NCBI GenBank assembly: GCA_947498155.1
Contig: CANMJD010000001.1
Coordinates: 806,001-870,000 of the forward strand
From: an uncultured Pseudoruegeria sp.
GTDB taxonomy: Bacteria; Pseudomonadota; Alphaproteobacteria; Rhodobacterales; Rhodobacteraceae
Direction of reading: 5' to 3'
DNA: 64,000 nucleotides
Shown here: positions 45,722 through 54,459 of the stretch, piece after piece
Layout: the number at the start of each line of letters is the position of its first letter
Position numbering within the stretch: the stretch's first letter is position 1
Position numbers and translations under genes: made by a program
Notes under the pieces: model-generated
Told to the model about the DNA's origin: nothing
Database searches by the model: none
The model's input: the letters and a program-made list of their open reading frames with translations, nothing else

Positions 45722-45856
45722 AAATCCCCCGAGTCAGCGGTCCGCCCGCTTCCTCCGTTTAGACAAAACTGTTTCAATTAAACAGAGGCAAAGAGCGATT
45801 TACCCCGCCCGCTCGCAGACCTAACATAGCCCCAACCACAATGAGGCCGTTGAACC

Positions 45857-47146
45857 ATGACCAAGCTCCTTTTGGGCCAGACGCTGCACTATACCGCCGA
45901 TCCTTTTGCCGCCGGAGTGGGTGCTGCCACCTGCCATCACCGCCATGGGGCGGTCTGTATCGACAAGGACCAGATCACAGAGGTCGGCCCCGCAGACGCG
46001 ATGCGCGCCGCCTATCCACAGGCCGAGGTGATTGATTACGGCAATCGGCTTATTACAGCAGGTTTTGTCGATGCCCATGTGCATTTCCCGCAAACCGCCA
46101 TGATTGCCAGCTGGGGCAAGCGGCTGATTGACTGGCTCAACAGCTATACTTTCCCCGAAGAGATGAAATTCGGCGATCCGGCCTATGCGGCGCTGATTGC
46201 CGAACGCTATTTTGATCTGATGCTGGATCACGGGACCACCAGCTGCGCGTCATTTGCCACCATCCACCCCGAAAGTGTTGATGCGTTCTTCAGTGCGGCT
46301 CAAGCGCGGAACCTGCGCGTCGTCACGGGTAAAACCTGTATGGATCGCAACGCGCCTGACGGTTTGCGCGATTCCCCCCAGTCAGCCTACGATCAGTCAA
46401 AGGCTTTGGCCGATAAATGGCACGGTGTGGATCGGCTCGGCTATGCGATTACCCCACGGTTTTCGCCAACCTCCACCCCCGCACAACTCGACGCCCTTGG
46501 CGCGCTCTGGGCAGAGCGGCCAAATTTGCTGATGCAAACCCACCTGTCCGAACAGACCGATGAAATCGAATGGGTCAAATCGCTTTATCCCGATTGCCGC
46601 GATTATCTGGACACCTATGAAAAATTCGGATTGCTCGGGAAAAAGGGCCTCTATGGCCATGCGATCTATCTGCAGCCCCGCGAAAAAGACCGGCTGCGCG
46701 AAATGGACGCCGCCCTGATCCACTGCCCGACCTCCAACACCTTTATCGGCTCTGGTATTTTCGACATGTCAGGGTTGACGGCGGCGGGGCATCGAGTGGG
46801 ACTTGCCACGGATACTGGCGGCGGATCGTCCTTTTCAATGCTGCGCACTATGGCCGCTGCCTATGAAATCGGACAGCTGAACGGCAGCCCACTCCATGCT
46901 GCAGAACTCTATTGGCTGGCCACACAAGGCTCCGCCCGCGCCCTGCGCTTAGAGGATAAAATCGGCAATCTTGCCAAAGGCATGGAGGCCGATCTTATTG
47001 TGGTTGATCTGGCTTCGACTCCGGCAATTTCCCAGCGGGTCAACAGGGCCGAGGATTTTTGGGAAAGCCTGTTCCCCACCATCATGATGGGCGATGACCG
47101 CGCGATCCATGCGGTTTGGATCGCTGGTAAGGAACGCCTGCGTTAA
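45857..47146 (+). CDS. guaD: Guanine deaminase
   Basis: 429 residues of the amidohydrolase superfamily. The zinc site is AGFVDAHVHFPQT (HxH), HLSEQTDEIEW (His), and LATDTGGGSSFSMLRTMA (Asp). FPEEMKFGDPAYA is typical of guanine deaminases. It converts guanine to xanthine and ammonia in purine degradation. It is convergent with the 8-oxoguanine deaminase gene, with a terminator-bearing repeat between them. Confidence 0.93.
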   Translation: MTKLLLGQTLHYTADPFAAGVGAATCHHRHGAVCIDKDQITEVGPADAMRAAYPQAEVIDYGNRLITAGFVDAHVHFPQTAMIASWGKRLIDWLNSYTFPEEMKFGDPAYAALIAERYFDLMLDHGTTSCASFATIHPESVDAFFSAAQARNLRVVTGKTCMDRNAPDGLRDSPQSAYDQSKALADKWHGVDRLGYAITPRFSPTSTPAQLDALGALWAERPNLLMQTHLSEQTDEIEWVKSLYPDCRDYLDTYEKFGLLGKKGLYGHAIYLQPREKDRLREMDAALIHCPTSNTFIGSGIFDMSGLTAAGHRVGLATDTGGGSSFSMLRTMAAAYEIGQLNGSPLHAAELYWLATQGSARALRLEDKIGNLAKGMEADLIVVDLASTPAISQRVNRAEDFWESLFPTIMMGDDRAIHAVWIAGKERLR

Positions 47147-47163
47147 GCCTTTCAGTTTGACCC

Positions 47164-47214
47164 AAATATCCCGGGGGAGACGCCTCAGGCGGCGGGGGCA
47201 GCGCCCCCTTTTTT
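47164..47214 (+). terminator. Dispersed-repeat copy acting as rho-independent terminator of guaD
   Basis: GGGGGC (47194-47199) pairs with GCCCCC (47203-47208) around a 3-nt loop and is followed by six T (47209-47214). Upstream, AAATATCCC at 47164-47172 and CGCCTCAGGCG match the core of the repeat at 40074-40196. The stop codon of the convergent 8-oxoguanine deaminase starts 5 bp later. Confidence 0.75.
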
Positions 47215-47218
47215 CCTG

Positions 47219-48556
47219 CTAGGCCATCAATCCTTTGACCAACCGGTTCTGCTGCTCCACCACTTTGGGCAAATCGATGGTTGTGAGATTCCCGCCGGAC
47301 ACGACCTGTCGCCCTTCGACAAATAGATCACGCACCTGCATCGGTCCGGCCAGCAAAAGCGCCACCGGATCCCAACTGCCGGCGGACTCAATGCCCGAGA
47401 CATCCCAAATCGCGATATCGGCGCGTTTTCCGTGCGCCAGTGATCCACAATCAGTCCGCCCCAAAACCTGCGCCCCGCCCAGAGTTGCGATCTCCAGCAT
47501 TTCGCGCGCACTCATCGCATCTGCCCCGCTGATCACCCGTTGCAACAACATGGCCTGGCGGGCTTCGGCGATCAGATTACTACCGTCGTTGGAGGCAGAA
47601 CCATCGACACCCAGCGCTACCGGCACACCGGCATCGCGCATCGCCCGCACCGGTGCAACACCAGACCCCAGACGACAATTCGAACAGGGACAATGGGCAA
47701 CGCCGGTCTTTGATTTCGCAAACAGATCAATCTCTTGCCCATCAAGTTTTACGCAATGGGCATGCCAGACATCATCCCCCGTCCAACCCAGATCTTCGGC
47801 GTATTGACCGGGACGGCAGCCGAATTTCTCAAGTGAATAGGCGATGTCTTCGTCGTTCTCCGCCAGATGGGTGTGCAGCATGACCCCTTTGTCACGCGCC
47901 AACAGTGCGGCCTCGCGCATCAGATCCCGACTGACCGAGAACGGCGAACAAGGCGCCAGCCCTACCCGCACCATCGCGCCCTCGGAGGCATCGTGAAAAG
48001 CATCCACCACGCGGATGCAGTCTTCCAGAATATCGGCTTCACGCTCCACCAAGCTGTCGGGCGGCAAGCCGCCCTCACTTTCGCCAATCGACATTGCCCC
48101 GCGGGTCGGATGAAACCGCAACCCCACTTCCCCCGCCGCCTCAATGGTATCCTCAAGCCGCGCGCCATTGGGGTACAGGTACAGGTGATCAGAGGTCAAC
48201 GTGCACCCCGAGAGCGCCAGCTCGGCCAGCCCGACCTGAGCCGAAATATTCATATGCTCCGGCCCGAAACGCGCCCAGATCGGGTAAAGCGTCTGCAGCC
48301 AGCCAAACAACAGCGCGTTCTGCGCAGCGGGTACTGCCCGCGTTAAAGTCTGGTAAAGATGGTGATGGGTATTGACCAATCCCGGTGTGACCACACAGTC
48401 CGTAGCGATCAGGATTTGCGCGTCTTCTGCAACGATCCCCTGCCCGATAGCGGCGATCTTGCCGTTTTCGATCAGGATATCGGCACCGGCCAGTTCACGC
48501 CGCTGGGCGTCCATCGTGACAATCGTATCAGCATTCCGAATGAGGGTTCTAGACAT
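47219..48556 (-). CDS. 8-oxoguanine deaminase (TrzN/AtzA-like amidohydrolase)
   Basis: 445 residues from ATG 48556 (SRTLIRNADTIVTMD). Metal-site motifs: NTHHHLYQTLTRAV, HTHLAENDEDIAYS, HAHCVKLDG and ALGVDGSASNDGSN. The segment AQNALLFGWLQTLYPIWARF is typical of 8-oxoguanine deaminases, which turn 8-oxoguanine into urate, a step in oxidised-purine salvage. Together with guaD across the gap it forms a purine-deamination island. A cytosine or triazine role is less likely. Confidence 0.85.
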   Translation of the reverse strand: MSRTLIRNADTIVTMDAQRRELAGADILIENGKIAAIGQGIVAEDAQILIATDCVVTPGLVNTHHHLYQTLTRAVPAAQNALLFGWLQTLYPIWARFGPEHMNISAQVGLAELALSGCTLTSDHLYLYPNGARLEDTIEAAGEVGLRFHPTRGAMSIGESEGGLPPDSLVEREADILEDCIRVVDAFHDASEGAMVRVGLAPCSPFSVSRDLMREAALLARDKGVMLHTHLAENDEDIAYSLEKFGCRPGQYAEDLGWTGDDVWHAHCVKLDGQEIDLFAKSKTGVAHCPCSNCRLGSGVAPVRAMRDAGVPVALGVDGSASNDGSNLIAEARQAMLLQRVISGADAMSAREMLEIATLGGAQVLGRTDCGSLAHGKRADIAIWDVSGIESAGSWDPVALLLAGPMQVRDLFVEGRQVVSGGNLTTIDLPKVVEQQNRLVKGLMA

Positions 48557-48675
48557 GGTTTCCCACCCCTTTTGTAGCCCCCTTCGGACCAAAGAAAGCC
48601 GGTCTCTGGTAGAAGGAAGCAAAGGATCCAGAACCTACGCCCAGATTAACGGAGCCATGCACCCCGATGCAAGGC

Positions 48676-49485
48676 TCAGCGTGCAAATGGTTTTAGAAGG
48701 GCAAGGGCAGAGGCGTGAATTTGAGCATTCGCCGCCGCAATGGCCTGCCCGCCGTGATGGGCCGGTCCTCCCGCCCAGTCGGTGACAATCCCGCCAGCCG
48801 CCTGTACCACGCCAATCGGACCCTGAATGTCATAGGCGTTCAAACCGGCCTCGATCACCAGATCCACCTGTCCCGACGCCACCAGCGCATAGGCGTAACA
48901 ATCCATGCCATAACGCGTAAGCTGCGCCTTTTGGGCGACGGCCTCAAATCCGGCCCGATCCTGCGCGGTGCCGACCTCAGGAAAGGTGGTGAAAACAATC
49001 GCCTTTTCCAGTGCGGTATTTGATTTGGTCCAAAGCGCCACACGTCCCTGCGGCCCTTCACAATAGGCCTCTCCGAACCCGCCAAAAAACCGCTCTCCGA
49101 TATAGGGCTGATCGATGATCCCCAGCGCCGGACCGGTTTCCCCGCCCACGGCAATCAGAACGCCCCACGTGGGGGTGCCGGAAATAAAGCCGCGCGTGCC
49201 ATCGATCGGATCAAGCACCCACGTCAGCCCGGAGCTGCCGGCGGTACTGCCGTATTCCTCTCCGAGGATCGCATCATCGGGACGGCGCTCGGCCAATACA
49301 GCGCGCATGGCGCGCTCTGCGGCGCGGTCTGCCTCGGTGACCGGATCATAGCCGGATTGATCCTTGTTATCAGCCCCCAGCCCCTGCGCCCGAAAATGCG
49401 GCAGAATTGCCGCCCGTGCGGCATCGGCCATCAGATGCGCGGTTGTTGTCAGGGCGGATCGGGTGTCGGGATCGATATCGGACAT
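48676..49485 (-). CDS. hisN: Histidinol-phosphatase of the inositol-monophosphatase family
   Basis: 269 residues with IMPase-fold motifs GEEYG (Glu metal ligand), LDPIDGTRGFISGTPTWG (DPIDGT) and AYDIQGPIGVVQAAGGIV (the WDxAG-like site, here YDIQG, as in HisN). It hydrolyses L-histidinol phosphate in histidine synthesis. A stem-loop with a T-run ends one base before the ATG, and no ribosome site is visible, so translation may start on a near-leaderless mRNA. An internal ATG (49431) is possible but less likely. Confidence 0.85.
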   Translation of the reverse strand: MSDIDPDTRSALTTTAHLMADAARAAILPHFRAQGLGADNKDQSGYDPVTEADRAAERAMRAVLAERRPDDAILGEEYGSTAGSSGLTWVLDPIDGTRGFISGTPTWGVLIAVGGETGPALGIIDQPYIGERFFGGFGEAYCEGPQGRVALWTKSNTALEKAIVFTTFPEVGTAQDRAGFEAVAQKAQLTRYGMDCYAYALVASGQVDLVIEAGLNAYDIQGPIGVVQAAGGIVTDWAGGPAHHGGQAIAAANAQIHASALALLKPFAR

Positions 49486-49486
49486 G

Positions 49487-49514
49487 AAAAAGCCTGTGCA
49501 TTAGGATGCACAGG
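49487..49514 (-). terminator. Rho-independent terminator abutting the hisN start codon
   Basis: CCTGTGCA (49493-49500) pairs with TGCACAGG (49507-49514) around TTAGGA, and on the minus strand the stem is followed by a run of five T that ends one base before the hisN ATG (49485). It ends the upstream XRE gene and sits where a hisN ribosome site would be. Confidence 0.8.
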
Positions 49515-49562
49515 CCGTAGCGTGTCGCCTAATTGCGGGTCAAGCCCGAAGGGGCCGCCGCC

Positions 49563-49937
49563 TTAAGCCGCGTCCGAAAGAACACGGGCGAGGTCAAACA
49601 AACGACGCCGTTGGTTTTCAGGAATAGCGTAGTAAGAACGCACAAGTTCCAAAGCTTCTTTGTCGGCCAAAATATCGCCCTGCACGGCGTTTTTGGCTTT
49701 TTTGCCCGCTTTTTCGTCTTCTTCCAATCCTTCAAAGAAGAAGCTGATCGGCACGTCCATCGTTTCAGAAATATCCCAAAGGCGCGATGCGCTGACGCGA
49801 TTCATACCTGTTTCGTATTTCTGGATTTGCTGAAATTTAATTCCAACTTTTTCAGCAAGTTGTTGCTGAGTCATCCCCACCATCCAACGACGGTGACGAA
49901 TGCGCTTCCCAACATGCACATCTACCGGATGTTTCAT
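49563..49937 (-). CDS. XRE-family regulator, PraR-like
   Basis: 124 residues from ATG 49937; the extension to 50033 is not needed. It opens MKHPVDVHVGKRIRHRRWMVGM, followed by the HTH TQQQLAEKVGIKFQQIQKYE and TGMNRVSASRLWDISETMD, which are close to the rhizobial PraR type and to small alphaproteobacterial regulators. The C-terminal ALELVRSYYAIPENQRRRLF is a conserved helix. An imperfect inverted repeat (ATTGTG-N10-CACAAT) overlaps the start codon. Target genes are unknown. Confidence 0.85.
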   Translation of the reverse strand: MKHPVDVHVGKRIRHRRWMVGMTQQQLAEKVGIKFQQIQKYETGMNRVSASRLWDISETMDVPISFFFEGLEEDEKAGKKAKNAVQGDILADKEALELVRSYYAIPENQRRRLFDLARVLSDAA

Positions 49938-50189
49938 TGTGTTCGTCCTATCACAATATGAGTTATTCCGCCCCGAGTGAGGGCGGCTAAAAATAAGCGG
50001 ACCGCCCGAGACTGCCATCCCCAGCATTCTCAAAACGTCGCTCGTCCCTGATAATTATCCGAAATGCCCAAAAATTCCACAAAAAACCAGCGCAACGTGT
50101 CTTGCGCCGCTGATGGCAGGGTGGGATCATGACGCTTGGAACCGTAAAAAAAACTTTATACCCACTTCAAAAACCAGAACGGTGAATAG

Positions 50190-51152
50190 ATGAAAGCCTT
50201 TCAAATTCAGGGACCTAGTCAGACAGCCCTTGTCGACGTCCCGCGCCCGACCCCTCTGGCGGATCACGTTCTCGTTAAAATTGAAGCCTGCGCATTAAAT
50301 TTTGCCGATACCCTAATGGTTGAAGGAAAATATCAGGAAAAGCCGGATTACCCTTTTTCACCAGGGCTGGAATGCGCCGGAACCGTAGAATCTTTGGGCG
50401 AAAATGTACAAGGTTTTGCAATCGGAGATCGTGTTGCATGTTTTGGCGGGCTCGGCGGTCTGGCGCAGTTTGGCAGCTTTGCGCAAGAGCTCTGCACAAA
50501 ACTCCCTGACGGAATGTCCTTTGACCATGCGGCGGCGTTTCAAATCGCCTATGGCACCTCTTTGTCTGCGCTGTCACATCGAGCGCATCTCTCTGCCGGA
50601 GAGACCCTGCTGGTGACCGGTGCCGCGGGTGGGGTTGGCCTGACCGCGATCGAAGTTGGTAAACAACTTGGCGCGCGGGTCATCGCCTCTGCGCGCGGGG
50701 CGGCCAAACTGGAGATTGCCAAACAGGCCGGTGCCGATCACGTCATTGATTCTGACACCGAGGACCTTTTGTCCGTTGTAAAATCCCTTGGCGGGGCGGA
50801 TGTGGTCTATGAAACCATTGGCGGCGATCTGTTCAAACAGGCGCTGCGCAGCCTGAACCCAGAGGGCCGGATGATTCCCATCGGCTTTGCCGGTGGCGAA
50901 GTCCCGCAAATTCCCGCCAACTACCTGCTGGTAAAAAACCTGACGGTCATAGGTCTGTATTGGGGCGGCTACCGGAAATTCGCTCCCCTTGTGATGTCTC
51001 AGACCATGCAGGTGCTATCGCAATGGTATGAAGAGGGCAAATTGCACCCGCATATCAGCCACAGCCTACCGCTTGAGGAAACCGAAACCGCCCTGAACCT
51101 GCTGCGCAGTCGTCAATCCACCGGCAAGGTGATTGTGCGCCCTTGGGGATAA
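50190..51152 (+). CDS. qor: NADPH:quinone oxidoreductase family (zinc-free MDR)
   Basis: 320 residues. CALNFADTLMVEGKYQEKPDYPF and SPGLECAGTVESLGENVQGF are the MDR N-domain; LLVTGAAGGVGLTAIEVGKQ is the NADPH-binding Rossmann loop, AAGGVG rather than the zinc-alcohol type. It lacks structural-zinc cysteines, as expected for quinone reductases. It would reduce quinones or reactive enones with NADPH. The symbol is by family only. Confidence 0.88.
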   Translation: MKAFQIQGPSQTALVDVPRPTPLADHVLVKIEACALNFADTLMVEGKYQEKPDYPFSPGLECAGTVESLGENVQGFAIGDRVACFGGLGGLAQFGSFAQELCTKLPDGMSFDHAAAFQIAYGTSLSALSHRAHLSAGETLLVTGAAGGVGLTAIEVGKQLGARVIASARGAAKLEIAKQAGADHVIDSDTEDLLSVVKSLGGADVVYETIGGDLFKQALRSLNPEGRMIPIGFAGGEVPQIPANYLLVKNLTVIGLYWGGYRKFAPLVMSQTMQVLSQWYEEGKLHPHISHSLPLEETETALNLLRSRQSTGKVIVRPWG

Positions 51153-51242
51153 AAGCACCGGCTTTGACATGAGGTTAGACTCTGGTTTGGACTCTGTGCG
51201 CGCGAATCTGCTAAGTCTGGCGCGTCAGTAAAGGAATGCGTG

Positions 51243-51671
51243 ATGTCGACGTTTGAATATAAAGTTGTACCTGCCCCCTCAAAGGGCACAAAGGCCAAGG
51301 GTCTGAAGACCACCGGAGAGCGTTTTGCCCAAGCCTTGATGGACATCATGAACAGTCAGGGGCGCGAAGGCTGGGAATATATTCGTGCTGATACCCTGCC
51401 GGTCGAAGAAAGATCCGGCTTGACCGGCAAAAGTACGACCTATCAAAACATGCTGGTTTTCCGCCGCACCAAAGACAGCCTCAGCCCAGATAAACCCGCC
51501 CAGATTACCCAGATCGCGCCGCCGCAGCTGCCCGAAAAGACACCTCCACTTTCAGTGGATGATCCGTCCCAGATTGCGGACACACTGACCCCTTCTCCGA
51601 AGCTTGACCCGATTTCCGAACCGACAGAAGGCGCCTCGCCCGCCATCGGTCCGGCAAAAGCCAGCGGGTAA
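51243..51671 (+). CDS. DUF4177 domain protein
   Basis: 142 residues from ATG 51243. The N-terminal 80 residues (STFEYKVVPAPSKGTKAKG, ALMDIMNSQGREGWEYIRAD) match the small DUF4177 fold. The C-terminal 55 residues are proline- and serine-rich and probably disordered. Function unknown. Convergent with bolA, 13 bp apart. Confidence 0.8.
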   Translation: MSTFEYKVVPAPSKGTKAKGLKTTGERFAQALMDIMNSQGREGWEYIRADTLPVEERSGLTGKSTTYQNMLVFRRTKDSLSPDKPAQITQIAPPQLPEKTPPLSVDDPSQIADTLTPSPKLDPISEPTEGASPAIGPAKASG

Positions 51672-51684
51672 TCAAGAGTCACTC

Positions 51685-51942
51685 TCAGGCGGCAATCTCA
51701 AGGGCAAGCGCATGGATTCGGGCGATGATGTCATCCCCGATTGCGTTATGCACGGCTCGATGACGCGCCAAACGGGTCATATCGGCAAAAACAGGTGCAG
51801 AGATTCGCACCCTGTAGTGGCTTTGCCCGCCTTCCTGAAAACCCGCATGGCCACGATGTTGCTCACTTTCATCGAGTATTTCTAGGGTATTGGGCGAAAA
51901 CTCGGCTGTTAAGCGCTGATGAATTTGATCTGCAATGTTCAT
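51685..51942 (-). CDS. bolA: BolA family protein
   Basis: 85 residues from ATG 51942; the longer extension to 52059 overlaps the divergent J-protein gene and is not used. The typical class II-KH pattern is seen: IADQIHQRLTAEFSPNTLEI, SHYRVRISAPVFADMTRLA and HRAVHNAI. BolA proteins partner with monothiol glutaredoxins in Fe-S or iron handling. The gap to the J-protein gene is 74 bp. Confidence 0.92.
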   Translation of the reverse strand: MNIADQIHQRLTAEFSPNTLEILDESEQHRGHAGFQEGGQSHYRVRISAPVFADMTRLARHRAVHNAIGDDIIARIHALALEIAA

Positions 51943-52016
51943 TTCGGCGTTTTTCCTCTTTTCGCGCTGGCAGCAAAACCTTAAACTGCCCGCCTCGAGT
52001 AGAAAAGGTAGCCGCA

Positions 52017-52646
52017 ATGAGCAAGAGCGATCCCTTCGGTTTTGACATGTCCGTGTCAAAAGACAAAAAGAAACGCACCCGTGGCCGCCGTGGCATGTCC
52101 GGGGCGTTTGAAACTTCGACCCGTCAGTGCGAAATGCCGGGGTGCGAGGAGAGTGGCCAATACCGCGCGCCGAAATCCCCTGATCACTTGGACCAATATG
52201 TCTGGTTCTGCAAAGATCACGTGCGCGAATATAATTTGAAGTGGAATTTCTTTAACGGCGCAACCGAAGAAGAGATGGACGAACAGATCAGCAAAGATCG
52301 CGTCTGGGAACGAGAGACCAAACCGCTGGGCAAAAAGACCATTGAACAGCGGGCGTGGGAACGGTTGGGCATTGATGACGCCCATCAGGTTCTTGGGGAA
52401 AATGCTACACAGAATCCGGGTCGCAAGGCTGTGGGCCGTCGTCTGCCGCCCACTGAACGTCGCGCGATTGAAATTCTGGAAGCCAAGGACACGATGACCA
52501 AAACAGAAGTCCGCAAGCAGTATAAATCCCTGATCAAAGTATTGCATCCGGATATGAACGGCGGCGATCGCAGTCAGGAAGAACAGCTGCAAGAAGTGGT
52601 CTGGGCCTGGGATCAAATCAAGGACAGCCGCAGTTTCAAGGACTGA
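52017..52646 (+). CDS. J-domain protein with putative N-terminal zinc site
   Basis: 209 residues from ATG 52017. A DnaJ-type domain lies at the C-terminus (about 150-205) with HPD at 177-179 (LIKVLHPDMNGGDR), so it likely stimulates an Hsp70. The N-terminal half has C38-x4-C43 (CEMPGC) and C65-x2-H68 (CKDH), a possible zinc knuckle. Domain order is reversed compared with DnaJ itself. The gene lies between bolA and cobS in a commonly seen alphaproteobacterial order. Client unknown. Confidence 0.85.
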   Translation: MSKSDPFGFDMSVSKDKKKRTRGRRGMSGAFETSTRQCEMPGCEESGQYRAPKSPDHLDQYVWFCKDHVREYNLKWNFFNGATEEEMDEQISKDRVWERETKPLGKKTIEQRAWERLGIDDAHQVLGENATQNPGRKAVGRRLPPTERRAIEILEAKDTMTKTEVRKQYKSLIKVLHPDMNGGDRSQEEQLQEVVWAWDQIKDSRSFKD

Positions 52647-52667
52647 TCCTTCCCCAATCGAAATTCA

Positions 52668-52693
52668 AAAGGGCGGGTTTCTCCGCCCTTTTT
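52668..52693 (+). terminator. Rho-independent terminator after the J-domain gene
   Basis: AAAGGGCGG (52668-52676) pairs with CCGCCCTTT (52683-52691) around a 6-nt loop, followed by further T. It lies 22 bp after the stop. Confidence 0.88.
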
Positions 52694-52858
52694 CATGTCT
52701 GGCATACCGCACCAGCGCTGCCGCTGCCTTGTTTCAGGCCAGTTGCACAAGAATGGCCAAACCAATCCGCCCTTCCCCTTGCACCTTCCGCCATTTTCAT
52801 GCACCACACGGGGGATGAAAACGCGCCCGGTTTCGGGCAGGACGATGGATGATCTACA

Positions 52859-53845
52859 ATGACAAACGGTATCTTGGAAGTTGACACAAAACCGACTGAG
52901 GAAATTTCAGTTCGGGAGGTCTTTGGCATTGATACCGACATGATGGTCAGGGGCTTTGCCGACCGTACCGAGCGGGTGCCAGAACTGGATTCGACCTATA
53001 AATTCGACCCAGACACGACTTTGGCGATTTTGGCGGGCTTTGGCTATAACCGCCGGGTAATGATCCAAGGGTATCACGGCACTGGTAAATCCACCCATAT
53101 CGAACAAGTCGCCAGCCGCCTGAACTGGCCTGCTGTGCGCGTCAATCTTGATAGCCACATCAGCCGGATCGACCTGATCGGCAAAGACGCCATCAAGCTT
53201 AAAGATGGTATGCAGGTCACCGAATTTCAGGAAGGCATTCTGCCTTGGGCGCTGCGCAACCCCTGCGCCATCGTCTTTGACGAATATGACGCAGGTCGTG
53301 CGGATGTAATGTTTGTGATTCAGCGTGTGCTGGAAACCGACGGCAAGCTGACCCTGCTGGACCAGAACAAAGTCATCACTCCGCACCCGTATTTCCGCCT
53401 GTTTGCGACCGCCAATACCGTGGGTCTGGGGGACACAACCGGCCTTTATCACGGTACCCAACAGATCAACCAAGGCCAGATGGACCGTTGGTCGCTTGTC
53501 GCCACGCTGAACTACCTCAGCCATGACGCCGAAACCAATATCGTGATCGCGAAAAACCCGGTCTACAACACAGAATCCGGCCGCAAGACCATCAGCCAGA
53601 TGGTCACCGTCGCCGATCTGACCCGGACCGCCTTTATGAACGGGGATCTGTCCACCGTGATGAGCCCGCGGACGGTAATCGCATGGGCACAAAACGCACA
53701 GATTTTCCGCGATGTCGGCTATGCGTTCCGCCTGTCCTTCTTGAACAAATGCGACGAGCTAGAGCGTCAGACCGTAGCAGAATTCTATCAGCGCTGCTTT
53801 GACGAAGAACTGCCGGAGAGCGCTGCCAGCATGAGCCTTGGCTAA
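52859..53845 (+). CDS. cobS: Aerobic cobaltochelatase subunit CobS
   Basis: 328 residues, AAA+ (MoxR-like) ATPase: Walker [19 protein letters not shown] (about 70), Walker [20 protein letters not shown], and the [20 protein letters not shown] sensor region. With CobT and CobN it inserts Co2+ into hydrogenobyrinic acid a,c-diamide in the aerobic cobalamin pathway. It is followed by a UUCG-capped terminator and a small gene before cobT; cobN is not seen. Confidence 0.97.
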   Translation: MTNGILEVDTKPTEEISVREVFGIDTDMMVRGFADRTERVPELDSTYKFDPDTTLAILAGFGYNRRVMIQGYHGTGKSTHIEQVASRLNWPAVRVNLDSHISRIDLIGKDAIKLKDGMQVTEFQEGILPWALRNPCAIVFDEYDAGRADVMFVIQRVLETDGKLTLLDQNKVITPHPYFRLFATANTVGLGDTTGLYHGTQQINQGQMDRWSLVATLNYLSHDAETNIVIAKNPVYNTESGRKTISQMVTVADLTRTAFMNGDLSTVMSPRTVIAWAQNAQIFRDVGYAFRLSFLNKCDELERQTVAEFYQRCFDEELPESAASMSLG

Positions 53846-53870
53846 GCCACGAAAAAATCAGATTGTTTTC

Positions 53871-53895
53871 GGGGCTGCCTTCGGGCGGCCCCTTT
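53871..53895 (+). terminator. Rho-independent terminator after cobS
   Basis: GGGGCTGCC (53871-53879) and GGCGGCCCC (53884-53892) pair (one G-T wobble) around a TTCG loop, followed by TTTC-ATTT. It separates cobS from the next small gene and cobT. Confidence 0.85.
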
Positions 53896-53975
53896 CATTT
53901 GGAATCGGTCACAGTTTAATAAAGTTTTTAAACTGCACGCTTGATAGGCATAAAAATCAGCACTAAGCTCACTTT

Positions 53976-54377
53976 ATGAGCGATTTAAAAAGAATACGCG
54001 CAGCCTGTTTCGCCTCTTTTCTGGCGATCCTTGCCGGTATTCCCGCCCATGCCACACAAGATATCCCTGATCAGCAACTCAGCTTTTTTGCCAGCTGCGC
54101 CGGACGGCTGTCTGCAACCATGGAGCATCAGTGGATGTTTGACGGGCCGGGCTCGGAAACAACCGAACGCCAGCGCAATGCCGTGGTTGATATTTTGGAA
54201 ACCATGATCCCCAAAGGTCAGGGCCGCGCCGTCCTGGCCCTGCGGATCGAGGCAAAAATGGCCCATGCTGCCCTGTTAACACGGGCCACCTTCAGCACCG
54301 AACCGCAGGATGCAAAATGGGCGCTGCGCACCGCAGAACGGCTGACATCCGACTGCAAATCCTTTCTGCTTAGCTAA
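53976..54377 (+). CDS. Small exported protein of unknown function between cobS and cobT
   Basis: 133 residues with a signal peptide (MSDLKRIRAACFASFLAILAGIPAHA, cleavage after AHA). The mature part is helical, with two cysteines (FASCAGRL, TSDCKSFLL) that could form a disulfide and a stretch (AKMAHAALLTRATFSTEPQD) I do not recognise. It lies 130 bp after cobS, behind a terminator, and 82 bp before cobT, so it has its own promoter. Whether its link to cobalamin is more than position is unknown. Confidence 0.72.
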   Translation: MSDLKRIRAACFASFLAILAGIPAHATQDIPDQQLSFFASCAGRLSATMEHQWMFDGPGSETTERQRNAVVDILETMIPKGQGRAVLALRIEAKMAHAALLTRATFSTEPQDAKWALRTAERLTSDCKSFLLS

Positions 54378-54459
54378 GGAAAACCACCCTCGCCCCACTG
54401 GTCAACCGCGTGGATAAAAGCTAGATTGGCGCGAATACTTCCCGTGCAAGGCTGGCCGC

